Assembly: GCA_907163375.1 (NCBI GenBank)
Contig: CAJQUW010000502.1
Location: forward strand, 1-64,000
Direction: 5' to 3'
DNA from: Prostheceraeus crozeri
Taxonomy: Eukaryota; Platyhelminthes; Polycladida; Euryleptidae
Length of the DNA stretch: 64,000 bases
The translations under genes and the position numbers were made by a program. The notes beneath the pieces were generated by a model that worked only from the letters and a program-made list of their open reading frames with translations, had not been told where the DNA came from and made no database searches. Of the stretch, positions 1 to 7,781 are shown piece by piece. Numbering within the stretch: the first letter of the stretch is position 1; every line of letters starts with the position of its first letter.

Positions 1-619
1 CTGATCGCACAATGTTGTGTCGCTGGACCAAGTAAGTCCCTTGTAAAAACTACATTTGTAACTGAATTGCTACAATATAGAAATGAAATGTTTAACAAGG
101 AAAATAAGACGAGTCAAATGGTATTATGGAATATTTCAACCACAACTACATTCTGCACTTCGCCAGAAAGGTTATGCGAGGTGAAGCAAGGTTGCCATCA
201 ACTGAGGATATCAAAGCAGTGACTTACTAGTATTAGATGATCTATTACGAGAAAGCAAATCTTCAAAGGATGTAACTGAAATGTTCATTCAAACTGCACA
301 TCATAGGGAAGCTTTTATTATCTACATCACCCAAAACATCTTCGATGGAGGGAAAGAGCAAAGAACTAGAAGTTTGAATACACATTATTTGGCAATATTT
401 AAAAATCCAAGAGATAGCAGTCAGATACATCATCTCAGTAGACAGATATTACCTCAACAACCTAAAGTACTTTCAAAAATATATGAAGATGTAACAAAGA
501 AACCACATGGTTATCTATTTATTGATCTAACCCAGGAATGTCCGGGACGACTTCGATTTCGAACAAATATCATACCTAATTCCGCTGAACCAATGACAGT
601 TTTCTCGGTTCACAGTTAG
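1..619 (+). pseudogene. Polinton packaging ATPase (FtsK/HerA type), fossil, 5' part outside window
   Basis: In Polintons this ATPase is thought to pump DNA into capsids. Near the window edge is a GPS..K-T type P-loop-like stretch, and near position 230 a hydrophobic strand followed by two aspartates (VLDDLL) fits Walker B. The frame 281-619 matches the family's C-terminal part: TAHHR, YITQN, LNTHYLAIFKNPRD, LSRQ, KPHGYLFIDL and a final RLRFRTNI. This string of motifs is highly characteristic of the Polinton ATPase. It is the first gene of the rightward set, directly upstream of the unknown protein at 629-1309. The copy is broken. Confidence 0.82.
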
Positions 620-628
620 TTTTAAGCA

Positions 629-1309
629 ATGTACTTTGTTGCCTTATTATTTTCAAACATGTCGTATTCAAAGATGGTAGTCATTCCTCAAGAGGAGTAT
701 GTACAATTGACTACATTACAAAGTGCACAGGAAGTCAAAAATATAGATCAACTTATTACGAATCAACTTAAGGAACTAACACAAAAGGATATGGAAATTC
801 AGAAGATTAAGGATCCCTATCGACGAATGCAGTTAGCAGCTGAAAACATTGACGAGAGGCGACAGATTCGTGAGAAGTTGCGACGATTTATAACCTTGTC
901 AACACCTCGACCATATCGTGTGCGCGCTGAGCGATTATTTGACTTCATTGATCCACATGTGAAGTTCAATGAGAGAGGGGAGATAATAGATGAAACAACT
1001 GGTGATGTTATTAGAAATAGTCACATAGATGACCTTCTACAATATGCTGTCAGAGATGTAAGGCGAAAACTAGGTGCACCACAAGGGTGGACATATTTTC
1101 AGAAAATTTTATCTGATCAAAATGTACCTCACAATATTATTGGAGGACCGACTGTGAATGAATTGGATAAGGGTCACTTACAAGATGGATCAAAGAGTAA
1201 AACACCCACGATGGCGGTCAAGCGAGAGCTTCATGATCCCGATGATCTGCAACCAAAAAGAGCTACTAGGCGCTCAATGCGTGTTGCGAAGGAGTATAGT
1301 AAATATTAA
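629..1309 (+). CDS. Polinton hypothetical protein, charged and helical, element fossil
   Basis: The frame gives 226 residues; an internal ATG at 659 gives a slightly shorter product that begins MSYSKM and may be the real start. It is rich in charged residues with a likely helical middle (LITNQLKELTQKDMEIQKIK) and a basic C-terminus (KRATRRSMRVAKEY). The central part, with PHVKFNERGEI followed by GDVIRNSHIDDLL and a later RRKLGAPQGW, resembles proteins found between ATPase and integrase in other Polintons, but I know no function for them. It sits 10 bp after the ATPase and about 150 bp before the integrase frame. It may be a virion or scaffold protein; that is only a guess from position. Confidence 0.6.
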   Translation: MYFVALLFSNMSYSKMVVIPQEEYVQLTTLQSAQEVKNIDQLITNQLKELTQKDMEIQKIKDPYRRMQLAAENIDERRQIREKLRRFITLSTPRPYRVRAERLFDFIDPHVKFNERGEIIDETTGDVIRNSHIDDLLQYAVRDVRRKLGAPQGWTYFQKILSDQNVPHNIIGGPTVNELDKGHLQDGSKSKTPTMAVKRELHDPDDLQPKRATRRSMRVAKEYSKY

Positions 1310-1455
1310 GCAAATATGAATTAAGCCTTGCCTCTCTCATATCATGTCGTTACAAAAATTTTGCTGTTGTTTGAAATCTGCGCTCGAAGGTAAAGCAGAA
1401 GAGGGCATACAGGTTGATATCAATTGTGTTAGCAGTTGCTGTGTGAGTAATACGC

Positions 1456-2565
1456 GTGCAAATCAGAACAAAGACGATGAGTACAGCAGTGAAACTCAGA
1501 AAGATTTACTACGACTTAAATCATCCCGCAAGTTTCAGTCGTCCGGAGGTTCTAGCTCGTGCAGCAGGTGTGGGAATAGAGAAAGTCAAGAAGTGGTTGA
1601 GGAGTCAACCGACTTACACTCTTCACAAAAATGCGAGAAAGCGGTTTCCAACAAGAAAATATGTTGTTAACAATATAGATAGTCAATGGCAAGCGGACTT
1701 GGCTGACATGCAACAGATATCACAGTACAATGATGGCTATGAATACATCTTAACCGTAATAGATATTTTATCTCGCTATGCTTGGGCACGTGCGCTGAAA
1801 TCTAAACGAGGACCAGAAGTTGAAGCGGCTTTTCAGAGCATTTTCGATGAGGGGCGTGTTCCGCAAAGAATACAGACCGATCAAGGGAAGGAATTCGAAA
1901 ACTCTCATGTTCGAAGTCTCCTTAGAAGTCATAATGTGGAATTGTTTAGTGTCAAAAGTGCTTATAAAGCTGCCATGGGTGAGAGGTTCAATCGCACACT
2001 GAAGACAAAATTATGGCGCTATTTCACTGCAAAAAATACACATGTTTGGGTAGGTGAGCTGCAGAAATTTGTTAAGAATTACAATGAAAGCTACCATCGA
2101 ATCATTAAGATGAAACCAGTTGATGTTACCCCAGATAATGCGATGGATGTATGGCTTCGATTGTATGATAAGAAAGCGAAAAACATTTCCAATGAAAAGA
2201 AAATTAATGTTGGTGATAGAGTTCGGATTTCAAAGGTTAAGTCTACATTTGAGAAGGGGTATCTACCTAATTGGACTGAAGAAGAGTTTTTTGTGGATGA
2301 AGTAAATAAAAAATTTAGACCCACCATGTATAAATTAATAGATTACCATGGCAATCCAATTGAAGGAAAATTTTACTCTTATGAATTGCAAGTAGTAGAC
2401 AGAAGTGAAGAGGTGTATATGATTGACAAAATAATTAGGAGGAAAGGTCATGGCAATCAAAGGAAATATCTAGTTAAATGGAAAGGATATCCTGATTCAT
2501 TCAATAGCTGGATAACGCACCAGGATCTACAAAATGTGGAGGTGGGAGACACTCGTAACTTTTAA
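1456..2565 (+). CDS. Polinton retroviral-like integrase with C-terminal chromodomain (fossil element gene)
   Basis: A 369-residue frame. In order: an N-terminal region with HPASFSRPEVLARA and KKWLRSQPTYTLHK, typical of Polinton integrases; a DDE core starting QWQADLADM, with second aspartate in IQTDQGKEF and glutamate in GERFNRTLK; the YNESYH segment; an SH3-like/linker part; and at about residues 325-360 a chromodomain (IIRRKGHGNQRKYLVKWKGYP...SWI). The enzyme would join element ends to host DNA; the chromodomain probably tethers it to modified histones. It lies between the unknown protein and the penton-like gene. The ATG at 1456 is the first in frame, but the N-terminus could begin earlier. 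The frame is open throughout. Confidence 0.93.
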   Translation: MQIRTKTMSTAVKLRKIYYDLNHPASFSRPEVLARAAGVGIEKVKKWLRSQPTYTLHKNARKRFPTRKYVVNNIDSQWQADLADMQQISQYNDGYEYILTVIDILSRYAWARALKSKRGPEVEAAFQSIFDEGRVPQRIQTDQGKEFENSHVRSLLRSHNVELFSVKSAYKAAMGERFNRTLKTKLWRYFTAKNTHVWVGELQKFVKNYNESYHRIIKMKPVDVTPDNAMDVWLRLYDKKAKNISNEKKINVGDRVRISKVKSTFEKGYLPNWTEEEFFVDEVNKKFRPTMYKLIDYHGNPIEGKFYSYELQVVDRSEEVYMIDKIIRRKGHGNQRKYLVKWKGYPDSFNSWITHQDLQNVEVGDTRNF

Positions 2566-2578
2566 GCTAATATAGCAT

Positions 2579-4183
2579 GTGACTTCTTCCATATATGAGT
2601 TTAACATGTCTACTAACTTCAACATCATTCTTCCAAGCAATAGCAACCCCAAGATATTCCCAAGTAACAAACCATCTCTATACTCTGTTGAATTCGCTAA
2701 TCCAATTACTCTGCATGGACCCCATGAAGTTGCTCTAACTGAAATTACTTATTACAACGATATCAGTTTGCTAAAGAACAACTATTTTGAATTACATAAA
2801 GAAGTGCGAGAGAAGGATGATTGCTTTCGCATATTTCAAAATAGTCTACATGGTACATGGGCTTTTCATCATCTAACTTTACATCCTTTTTCAACATCTT
2901 TACCATCTGTCCAAAACATGATTAAAATTCAAAAGGCATTTGCAACGTCAACTTTTGATTCTAAGGTTCCCACAATGAGCTTGCAAGATACAGAAAAGGA
3001 AATCGGTAGAATGTTTGAACGAATAAATGATCTCTTCAAGCTGACTTTGAATAAATTCTACAAACCAGTCATAAAGGGGTCAACAAAATTGATGAAGGAA
3101 GGGAAGCATGTTCTTCTTGTATTAGGTAAGGATTTGAGTCATACTTTTGGGTATTCCAGAACAACTTTCTCATCAAGGTATTGGTACAATGGACGTGGGT
3201 GGAATTCGGAGAGGAAAGTCACTGATTTTCAATGTAGAATTGTGCCATTGTATGCATTACAAAAAAGGAGCATCCGAGTAAAAAATCAATTTGAGGTCAT
3301 TAGAAGTGTTGAAGACTTTGCAAGAAAGTTTCAAGGATCAGTGCCAGAAACGTTAATGACTTGTGAATATAAGAAAGAGAAAGTAACTTTATTTACTGTT
3401 GAAACGGAGGCAGAATTTATTGTTTTTACTAAAAAGACACCATTGGAAAAGTCTGATTCCGCTGTTATTGAATTCGGATCTGAAATGATTGGGATGTTTA
3501 AGGGCCTTGAAAGCGCACCTTGGTTGACAGAATTAAATGATACATTCAAGGTTCAATTGTCCTCTTCTAAACTCAAAGCATCAACAAATGCTTCATGGGA
3601 TATCCACGTATACAGCGAAGACATATTGGGTGATGAATTGTCTACTTCCAGTGAACTTGTAAAAAGAGTTAATTTGAACATTGAAAGCTTGAAAACGCCA
3701 TCTGAATTGTGTACAAAGTTAAATGAGTTTGGTGTAGATTACCTTGATGCAGATGAATATCACTTTTCTTATGACCCACATAAGAAACGCATGATTCTAA
3801 AGGTAGGGAAGAACTCTCTTATCAAGCTGGATAGCGTGTTAACGACCACATTGGGATTCTCAAAATCAACTATTTATGAAGGCACATCAATAGGCGATAC
3901 AGCCCCATCACTAGAGCGTGATATAAGTAACTTATACGTCTATTGTAACATTATTGAATATACAAGGGTTGGCGACATTGAGGCCCCACTTCTGCGCACA
4001 TTTCCTCTCTCATCCGTAAGGAAGCAACTAATCAATCGAGAATTTTTTAACACAATGTATCTACCAATCAGCCGAAATTTCATCAATAGAATTGACATAT
4101 CAATTCATGATGACGCAGGAGAAGTAGTACCGTTCTGTGGTGGTGTTACTGTTTTGACCCTACATATTAGGTCACGAGAATAA
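2579..4183 (+). CDS. Polinton minor capsid / penton-like protein (fossil element gene)
   Basis: A 534-residue frame that begins 14 bp after the integrase stop; an internal methionine at codon 10 (MSTNFNIILPSNSN) is the likely true start. The N-terminal signature (I-I-L-P-S-N-S-N..FPSNKPS.Y.VEFANPI.L.GPHEVALTEI) is the hallmark of the Polinton protein usually assigned as the single jelly-roll minor capsid or penton protein, by family knowledge. The C-terminal half carries another block (LYVYCNIIEYTRVGD, LLRTFPL) seen in the same family. It would form capsid vertices with the protein at 4720-6003. The assignment to minor rather than major capsid comes from memory of the family and is the less certain point. 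The frame is open throughout. Confidence 0.8.
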   Translation: MTSSIYEFNMSTNFNIILPSNSNPKIFPSNKPSLYSVEFANPITLHGPHEVALTEITYYNDISLLKNNYFELHKEVREKDDCFRIFQNSLHGTWAFHHLTLHPFSTSLPSVQNMIKIQKAFATSTFDSKVPTMSLQDTEKEIGRMFERINDLFKLTLNKFYKPVIKGSTKLMKEGKHVLLVLGKDLSHTFGYSRTTFSSRYWYNGRGWNSERKVTDFQCRIVPLYALQKRSIRVKNQFEVIRSVEDFARKFQGSVPETLMTCEYKKEKVTLFTVETEAEFIVFTKKTPLEKSDSAVIEFGSEMIGMFKGLESAPWLTELNDTFKVQLSSSKLKASTNASWDIHVYSEDILGDELSTSSELVKRVNLNIESLKTPSELCTKLNEFGVDYLDADEYHFSYDPHKKRMILKVGKNSLIKLDSVLTTTLGFSKSTIYEGTSIGDTAPSLERDISNLYVYCNIIEYTRVGDIEAPLLRTFPLSSVRKQLINREFFNTMYLPISRNFINRIDISIHDDAGEVVPFCGGVTVLTLHIRSRE

Positions 4184-4226
4184 GGCTTTACGCTATTGTG
4201 ACTTCCATAGTTATTCAATAGTCATA

Positions 4227-4709
4227 ATGACAGGCATTTACAGTAGACCATCATATCAGAGCGGTTATCCCGTGTTTGTTGGAGGTAGACGACAAGTTGG
4301 AGGAGGCATATTTGGTGCACTAAGACGTATGGTTCTTCCAACACTCAAAAAGTATGGCGTACCAATCATGAAGCGTGTTGGAAGCAGGGCTTTAGATTTT
4401 GGTGCAAATGTTGCAGCTGATGCGCTTCAAGGTGAGGATATCGGTGAATCTATGAAAATGCGCGCGCAGCAATCTGCCATAGACGCATTAGATGATTTAA
4501 CAAAGACGAGACGTACAGTTCGGAAGAAGCGTAGGAAGTCAAGACAAGTTGGATCCGGTCGAGTTACTAAGCAAAGACGCAGGAAAAGTAAAAAGCCGAC
4601 TAGAGCAGCACGTTCTAAATCTAGACGTCGAGTGAAAACAAGAAAGCGCAAACGAAATTCCACAGCTACTAGAAACAAGTCAAAACGAAGGAAGACAACA
4701 TATTTATAG
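4227..4709 (+). CDS. Very basic core/pVI-like virion protein of the Polinton
   Basis: A 160-residue protein with two parts. Residues 1-45 hold tyrosine/glycine-rich sequence with double-glycine sites (FVGGRRQVGGGIFG) followed by an amphipathic segment (ALRRMVLPTLKKYGVPIMK). Residues from about 90 on are almost solid lysine and arginine (KKRRKSRQVGSGRV, then several KRRK blocks). Adenovirus pVI and core proteins have comparable layouts, with glycine-glycine sites cut by the viral protease; the adenain-type protease at 6000-6464 would be the partner. Role as DNA-condensing core and/or membrane-lytic protein is inference. It lies 44 bp after the penton-like gene and 11 bp before the major capsid-like gene. 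Confidence 0.72.
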   Translation: MTGIYSRPSYQSGYPVFVGGRRQVGGGIFGALRRMVLPTLKKYGVPIMKRVGSRALDFGANVAADALQGEDIGESMKMRAQQSAIDALDDLTKTRRTVRKKRRKSRQVGSGRVTKQRRRKSKKPTRAARSKSRRRVKTRKRKRNSTATRNKSKRRKTTYL

Positions 4710-4719
4710 AGCTAATACG

Positions 4720-6003
4720 ATGCAGAGTATCAATTCGGCTTTGTGTTTCTTCGATTCTCCCCCTCATCAGACAGACATCATCTCCTCAACAATTGTAGAC
4801 ATAGTCCCCACAACAAATATCGATGGTAACCAACAGCCTATTCAGTTTGATATACCTGCCAATCCTCAAGATTATATTGACTGTCAATCCATTGATTTAG
4901 AGTTGTGTATACAAATTAAGAAGACTGATGGTACAAATATTGATTCATCCAAGGATAAAGTGGGATTGGCAAATCTTCCTATTGCCAGTCTGTTCTCAGA
5001 TGTGTATCTAATATTGAATGACAAACAGATTGAAGGAGGGGATCGAGCATATCCATATGGAGCATACATACATACAATGACGCAATTTCAAAAGCAAGCT
5101 AAACAGTCACACTTGCAAGTTTCTGGGTGGTATGATGATCAGCAAGGGAAATTTGATGATGTCTCAAATACAGGGTTAAAAAGACGAATGGATTTAACAG
5201 CGGATTCAAAGGAATTATACTTGAAAGGACCTGTCTATCTTGATTTCCTTCGTCAATCTAGATATCTGCTATCACAGGTTAAAATGCAAATAAAATTTAT
5301 TCGTGCAAATCCTGAGTTCGCGTTAATGGCTTTTGGAGCTACAAACTATCAAGTCAACATAAGTAATGCCGTGCTCAATGTAAGGCGAGTAACAATGAAC
5401 CCGTCAGTCATCAACGAGCATGCGACAGGATTGAGGAAAAACAATGCAATATATCCAGTTAATCACAGTGTGTTGACAAACTTCACAATTGGTGCGGGAT
5501 CATCCTCACATGCCTACCCAAATCTTTTTCCCACTGCAATGCCAAAGGCGGTGTATATCACATTTGTGGAAAATGAGGCATTCATTGGTGCTTTTGAAAA
5601 GAATCCATTCAATTTCCAACACTTTAATGTTAGCAAACTAGCACTCTATCAGGATGGGAAATTTGTATCTTGCAAAGCATATGAGCCTAATTTCAAAGAT
5701 GGTAAATTCGCACGTGAATATGGTTCTACTTTCACCGCCCTCAACATGTTTAATACAGATGATTCAAATGGAATTACAATGGATATGTACAAGAATGGCT
5801 ACTTCTTCATTATGTACAACCTCACAGCAGATGCAGATCTAGGTGGTGAAAGCGTAGGAGTTACAAAGCCTGGAAATCTACGACTGGAGGTATCATTTGA
5901 GTCACCTTTGAAGAAAACAATTACTTGTCTCATTTATGCTATCTATGATAGCAAAGTTGAGATAACAAGAATGAGAGACGTGACTGTCAGCTATCAGAGA
6001 TGA
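4720..6003 (+). CDS. Polinton major capsid-like protein (double jelly-roll family), fossil element gene
   Basis: A 427-residue frame. The N-terminus (I-Q-F-D-I-P-A-N-P-Q-D-Y-I-D) followed by SLFSDVYLILNDKQIEGG and YPYGAYIHTMTQF, then KGPVYLDFLRQSRYLL and KIKFIRAN-like strands, is the conserved profile of the Polinton protein taken as the major capsid protein. Abundant beta-strand-like alternation and a length of about 430 residues fit. It would build the icosahedral shell. The frame is open throughout, and its stop overlaps the ATG of the downstream protease, suggesting tight co-expression or a very compact layout. Which of the two capsid-like genes is major and which minor rests on family memory. 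Confidence 0.82.
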   Translation: MQSINSALCFFDSPPHQTDIISSTIVDIVPTTNIDGNQQPIQFDIPANPQDYIDCQSIDLELCIQIKKTDGTNIDSSKDKVGLANLPIASLFSDVYLILNDKQIEGGDRAYPYGAYIHTMTQFQKQAKQSHLQVSGWYDDQQGKFDDVSNTGLKRRMDLTADSKELYLKGPVYLDFLRQSRYLLSQVKMQIKFIRANPEFALMAFGATNYQVNISNAVLNVRRVTMNPSVINEHATGLRKNNAIYPVNHSVLTNFTIGAGSSSHAYPNLFPTAMPKAVYITFVENEAFIGAFEKNPFNFQHFNVSKLALYQDGKFVSCKAYEPNFKDGKFAREYGSTFTALNMFNTDDSNGITMDMYKNGYFFIMYNLTADADLGGESVGVTKPGNLRLEVSFESPLKKTITCLIYAIYDSKVEITRMRDVTVSYQR

Positions 6004-6464
6004 GTAACTTAAGCAACATAGAAATCTTGAGGAAAATGAGGAAAGCTCATCCCTACTCCAAGACAATATTTCTCAATGTCTTTTCTAGAGATAATTTACC
6101 TGATTCAATTCCTTTCTATCCTTGTTCGCTTATCATCAATACGGATACCAACAATCTTCCCGGAAAACATTGGATTGCTGTATACATCAATCGTTATAAA
6201 GTTGCCGAATATTTTGACTCTCTTAATCAACCTCGTTTACATGATATCGCATTATGGATGAACAGGTTCTCCTGGACTGTTAGGAAAGTGACATCGTTCC
6301 CACTTCAAAGTAATACATCTCTAATGTGCGGTGGCTATGTACTCTATTTTGTCAACGAGAGACCATTGAAAAATAACTGTAAAAGTGCTTTAGAACTATT
6401 TTCAAAAAACTGTGATAAAAATGATGTAATTCTTACTAAATATGTCGAAACAGTTTTGAAATAA
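6000..6464 (+). CDS. Polinton adenain-type maturation cysteine protease
   Basis: A 154-residue protein, short like other Polinton proteases. The catalytic layout of the adenovirus protease (C5 family) is visible: histidine in GKHWIAVY (about residue 56), an acidic partner in AEYFDSLNQP, and cysteine in SLMCGGYVLYF (about residue 116). The enzyme would trim capsid and core precursors, probably at double-glycine sites such as those of the basic protein at 4227-4709. Its ATG overlaps the end of the capsid gene by 4 bp. The stop codon (6462-6464) lies inside an AATAAA (6460-6465), a plausible poly(A) signal for the rightward set. Confidence 0.9.
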   Translation: MSNLSNIEILRKMRKAHPYSKTIFLNVFSRDNLPDSIPFYPCSLIINTDTNNLPGKHWIAVYINRYKVAEYFDSLNQPRLHDIALWMNRFSWTVRKVTSFPLQSNTSLMCGGYVLYFVNERPLKNNCKSALELFSKNCDKNDVILTKYVETVLK

Positions 6465-6571
6465 AGTTTTATGTTGTATCATTAACTTGCTCTCTTTTTT
6501 CCAAAACAAGGGTTTATAAGGAAAACAAAAACATGTTCATATTTCATTATCTATTCACATATATACAAAAT

Positions 6572-7523
6572 CTACAATTTGGTTTTCATGAAACATTTTT
6601 TCAAATCACATATGATGGGAGGTACATCACTTATGTCTTTGATGCCGGTTATCACAATCTTTCCATTATGGAACACATGAACATGATATGGATGCCAGTT
6701 AGTCAATTGAGCTGCTGGAAATAACTCCACTTCATAAGTTAGATTATGTGATGATGTAACTTTACGGAAGTCATAGTGATAGTGCAATTCACATAACACG
6801 GTCATTGTCTTCACTTTCCAATCAGATAATGAATCACCAAGTAAATGTTCCAAAGTAAAGTGTAGATATGAGAGATCACCCTCCATGACCCTTCCAATAC
6901 ATTGGATTGTTCCATTTGGAAAGAATAGGATAGTGAGAGATTTATCCTTCCTCTGAATCCTCCATGTTAACATTGAGGGTCTTCCAAGATGTAAGCTCGT
7001 TGTCGGCTTCAATTTGCGTTTTATCAGTAACCATTGTTTTCGGTTGGGTATATTCCTCTCGATCTCTTGTAGATTGAGTTTTGACTTTGCTTTTGTAGTT
7101 AACATCCGATTTACAACTTCCAACCGTTTGATGTCCTCCATCTTTAATGAATGACGTTATCTGTGGTAGTATCTCCCTTGTAAAGGTTTCCCATGTGACG
7201 TCACTGAAACGAAAAAATCGATATTCAACATCTTCCCGTTTTGGTGAACAGACGTATAGTTTGACTGATGAATCACACTTTATCCATACCTTGTCATCGA
7301 GAGGAATCTTGATCCGAGTCTTATGGTTGTCAATGAGATCCGCAAAGTCTTTCAGTGAAGGCAATGAGTCAATACTAATGCAAACGCCACGATGTTTTCG
7401 ATCACTATTTGCTATTGAATGACGAAATGCTATTCTTTTAGAATTTGTTATGTGAACGTTTTGAACGTCACTAAGTTTCCATGTTCTAATGTAATGAGGC
7501 ATGTTCCGAAAGCTATGTTTCAA
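6572..7523 (-). pseudogene. Polinton gene with TATA-binding-protein-like C-terminal region (broken)
   Basis: Leftward gene facing the protease gene, in two overlapping frames (broken). The upstream frame (start at 7523) carries a stretch HITNSKRIAFRH...RGVCISIDSLPSLKDF and later YRFFRFSDVTWETF, vaguely like PC4-type coactivator repeats seen in some Polintons. The downstream frame (6572-7141) carries SLTILFFPNGTIQCIGRV, then about 60 residues on YEVELFPAAQLTNW and VHVFHNGKIVITGIKD. These line up in order and spacing with TBP: the TALIFSSGKMVCTGAK strand of the first repeat, and YEPELFPGLIYRM plus LLIFVSGKVVLTGAK of the second. I infer a TBP-fold protein, possibly for late promoters of the element. 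I recall no TBP in textbook Polinton gene lists. Confidence 0.6.
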
Positions 7524-7564
7524 ATTTAGGTTTAATGTTTGCCTAAAGTTTGTTATTTTATTAG

Positions 7565-7734
7565 CTCAACATATCGGAATGATGTTGAGTACAAATTCTT
7601 CACATATTCATTCACATTAGGACTACCTATTTATTAGTAATCATTTCTACATATCGGAAAGATGTAGAAATTTCAATTTTAGTAAGACTACTTATGTATT
7701 AGTAAGTGTTGCTACATGTCGGAAGATGCAGCAA
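7565..7734. repeat. Three hairpins sharing loop ATCGGAA, in an intergenic repeat
   Basis: Between the polymerase gene and the TBP-like gene are three inverted repeats: 7565-7589 (8-bp perfect stem, 9-nt loop), 7644-7670 (9-bp perfect stem, 9-nt loop) and 7709-7734 (9-bp stem with one G-T type mismatch, 8-nt loop). Stems differ in sequence but loops share a TCGGAA core, and all stems end in ACAT/ATGT next to the loop. A partly repeated spacer (GACTAC.TAT.TATTAGTAA) precedes the second and third. Changes in the stems are paired, which points to selection for the folded form or to binding of a dimeric protein. They may act as RNA processing/terminator structures for the leftward transcripts, or as protein or replication sites. 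Confidence 0.75.
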
Positions 7735-7781
7735 TCGCAAGATCTATTACAAGTGGAATATTGTATTGTTTTTATTTAGAC

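Noticed and set aside
1344-1670. Cysteine-rich 108-codon frame overlapping the integrase start
   Set aside because: It lies in another frame over the conserved integrase N-terminus, and its serine/cysteine bias is explained by the shadow of that coding sequence.
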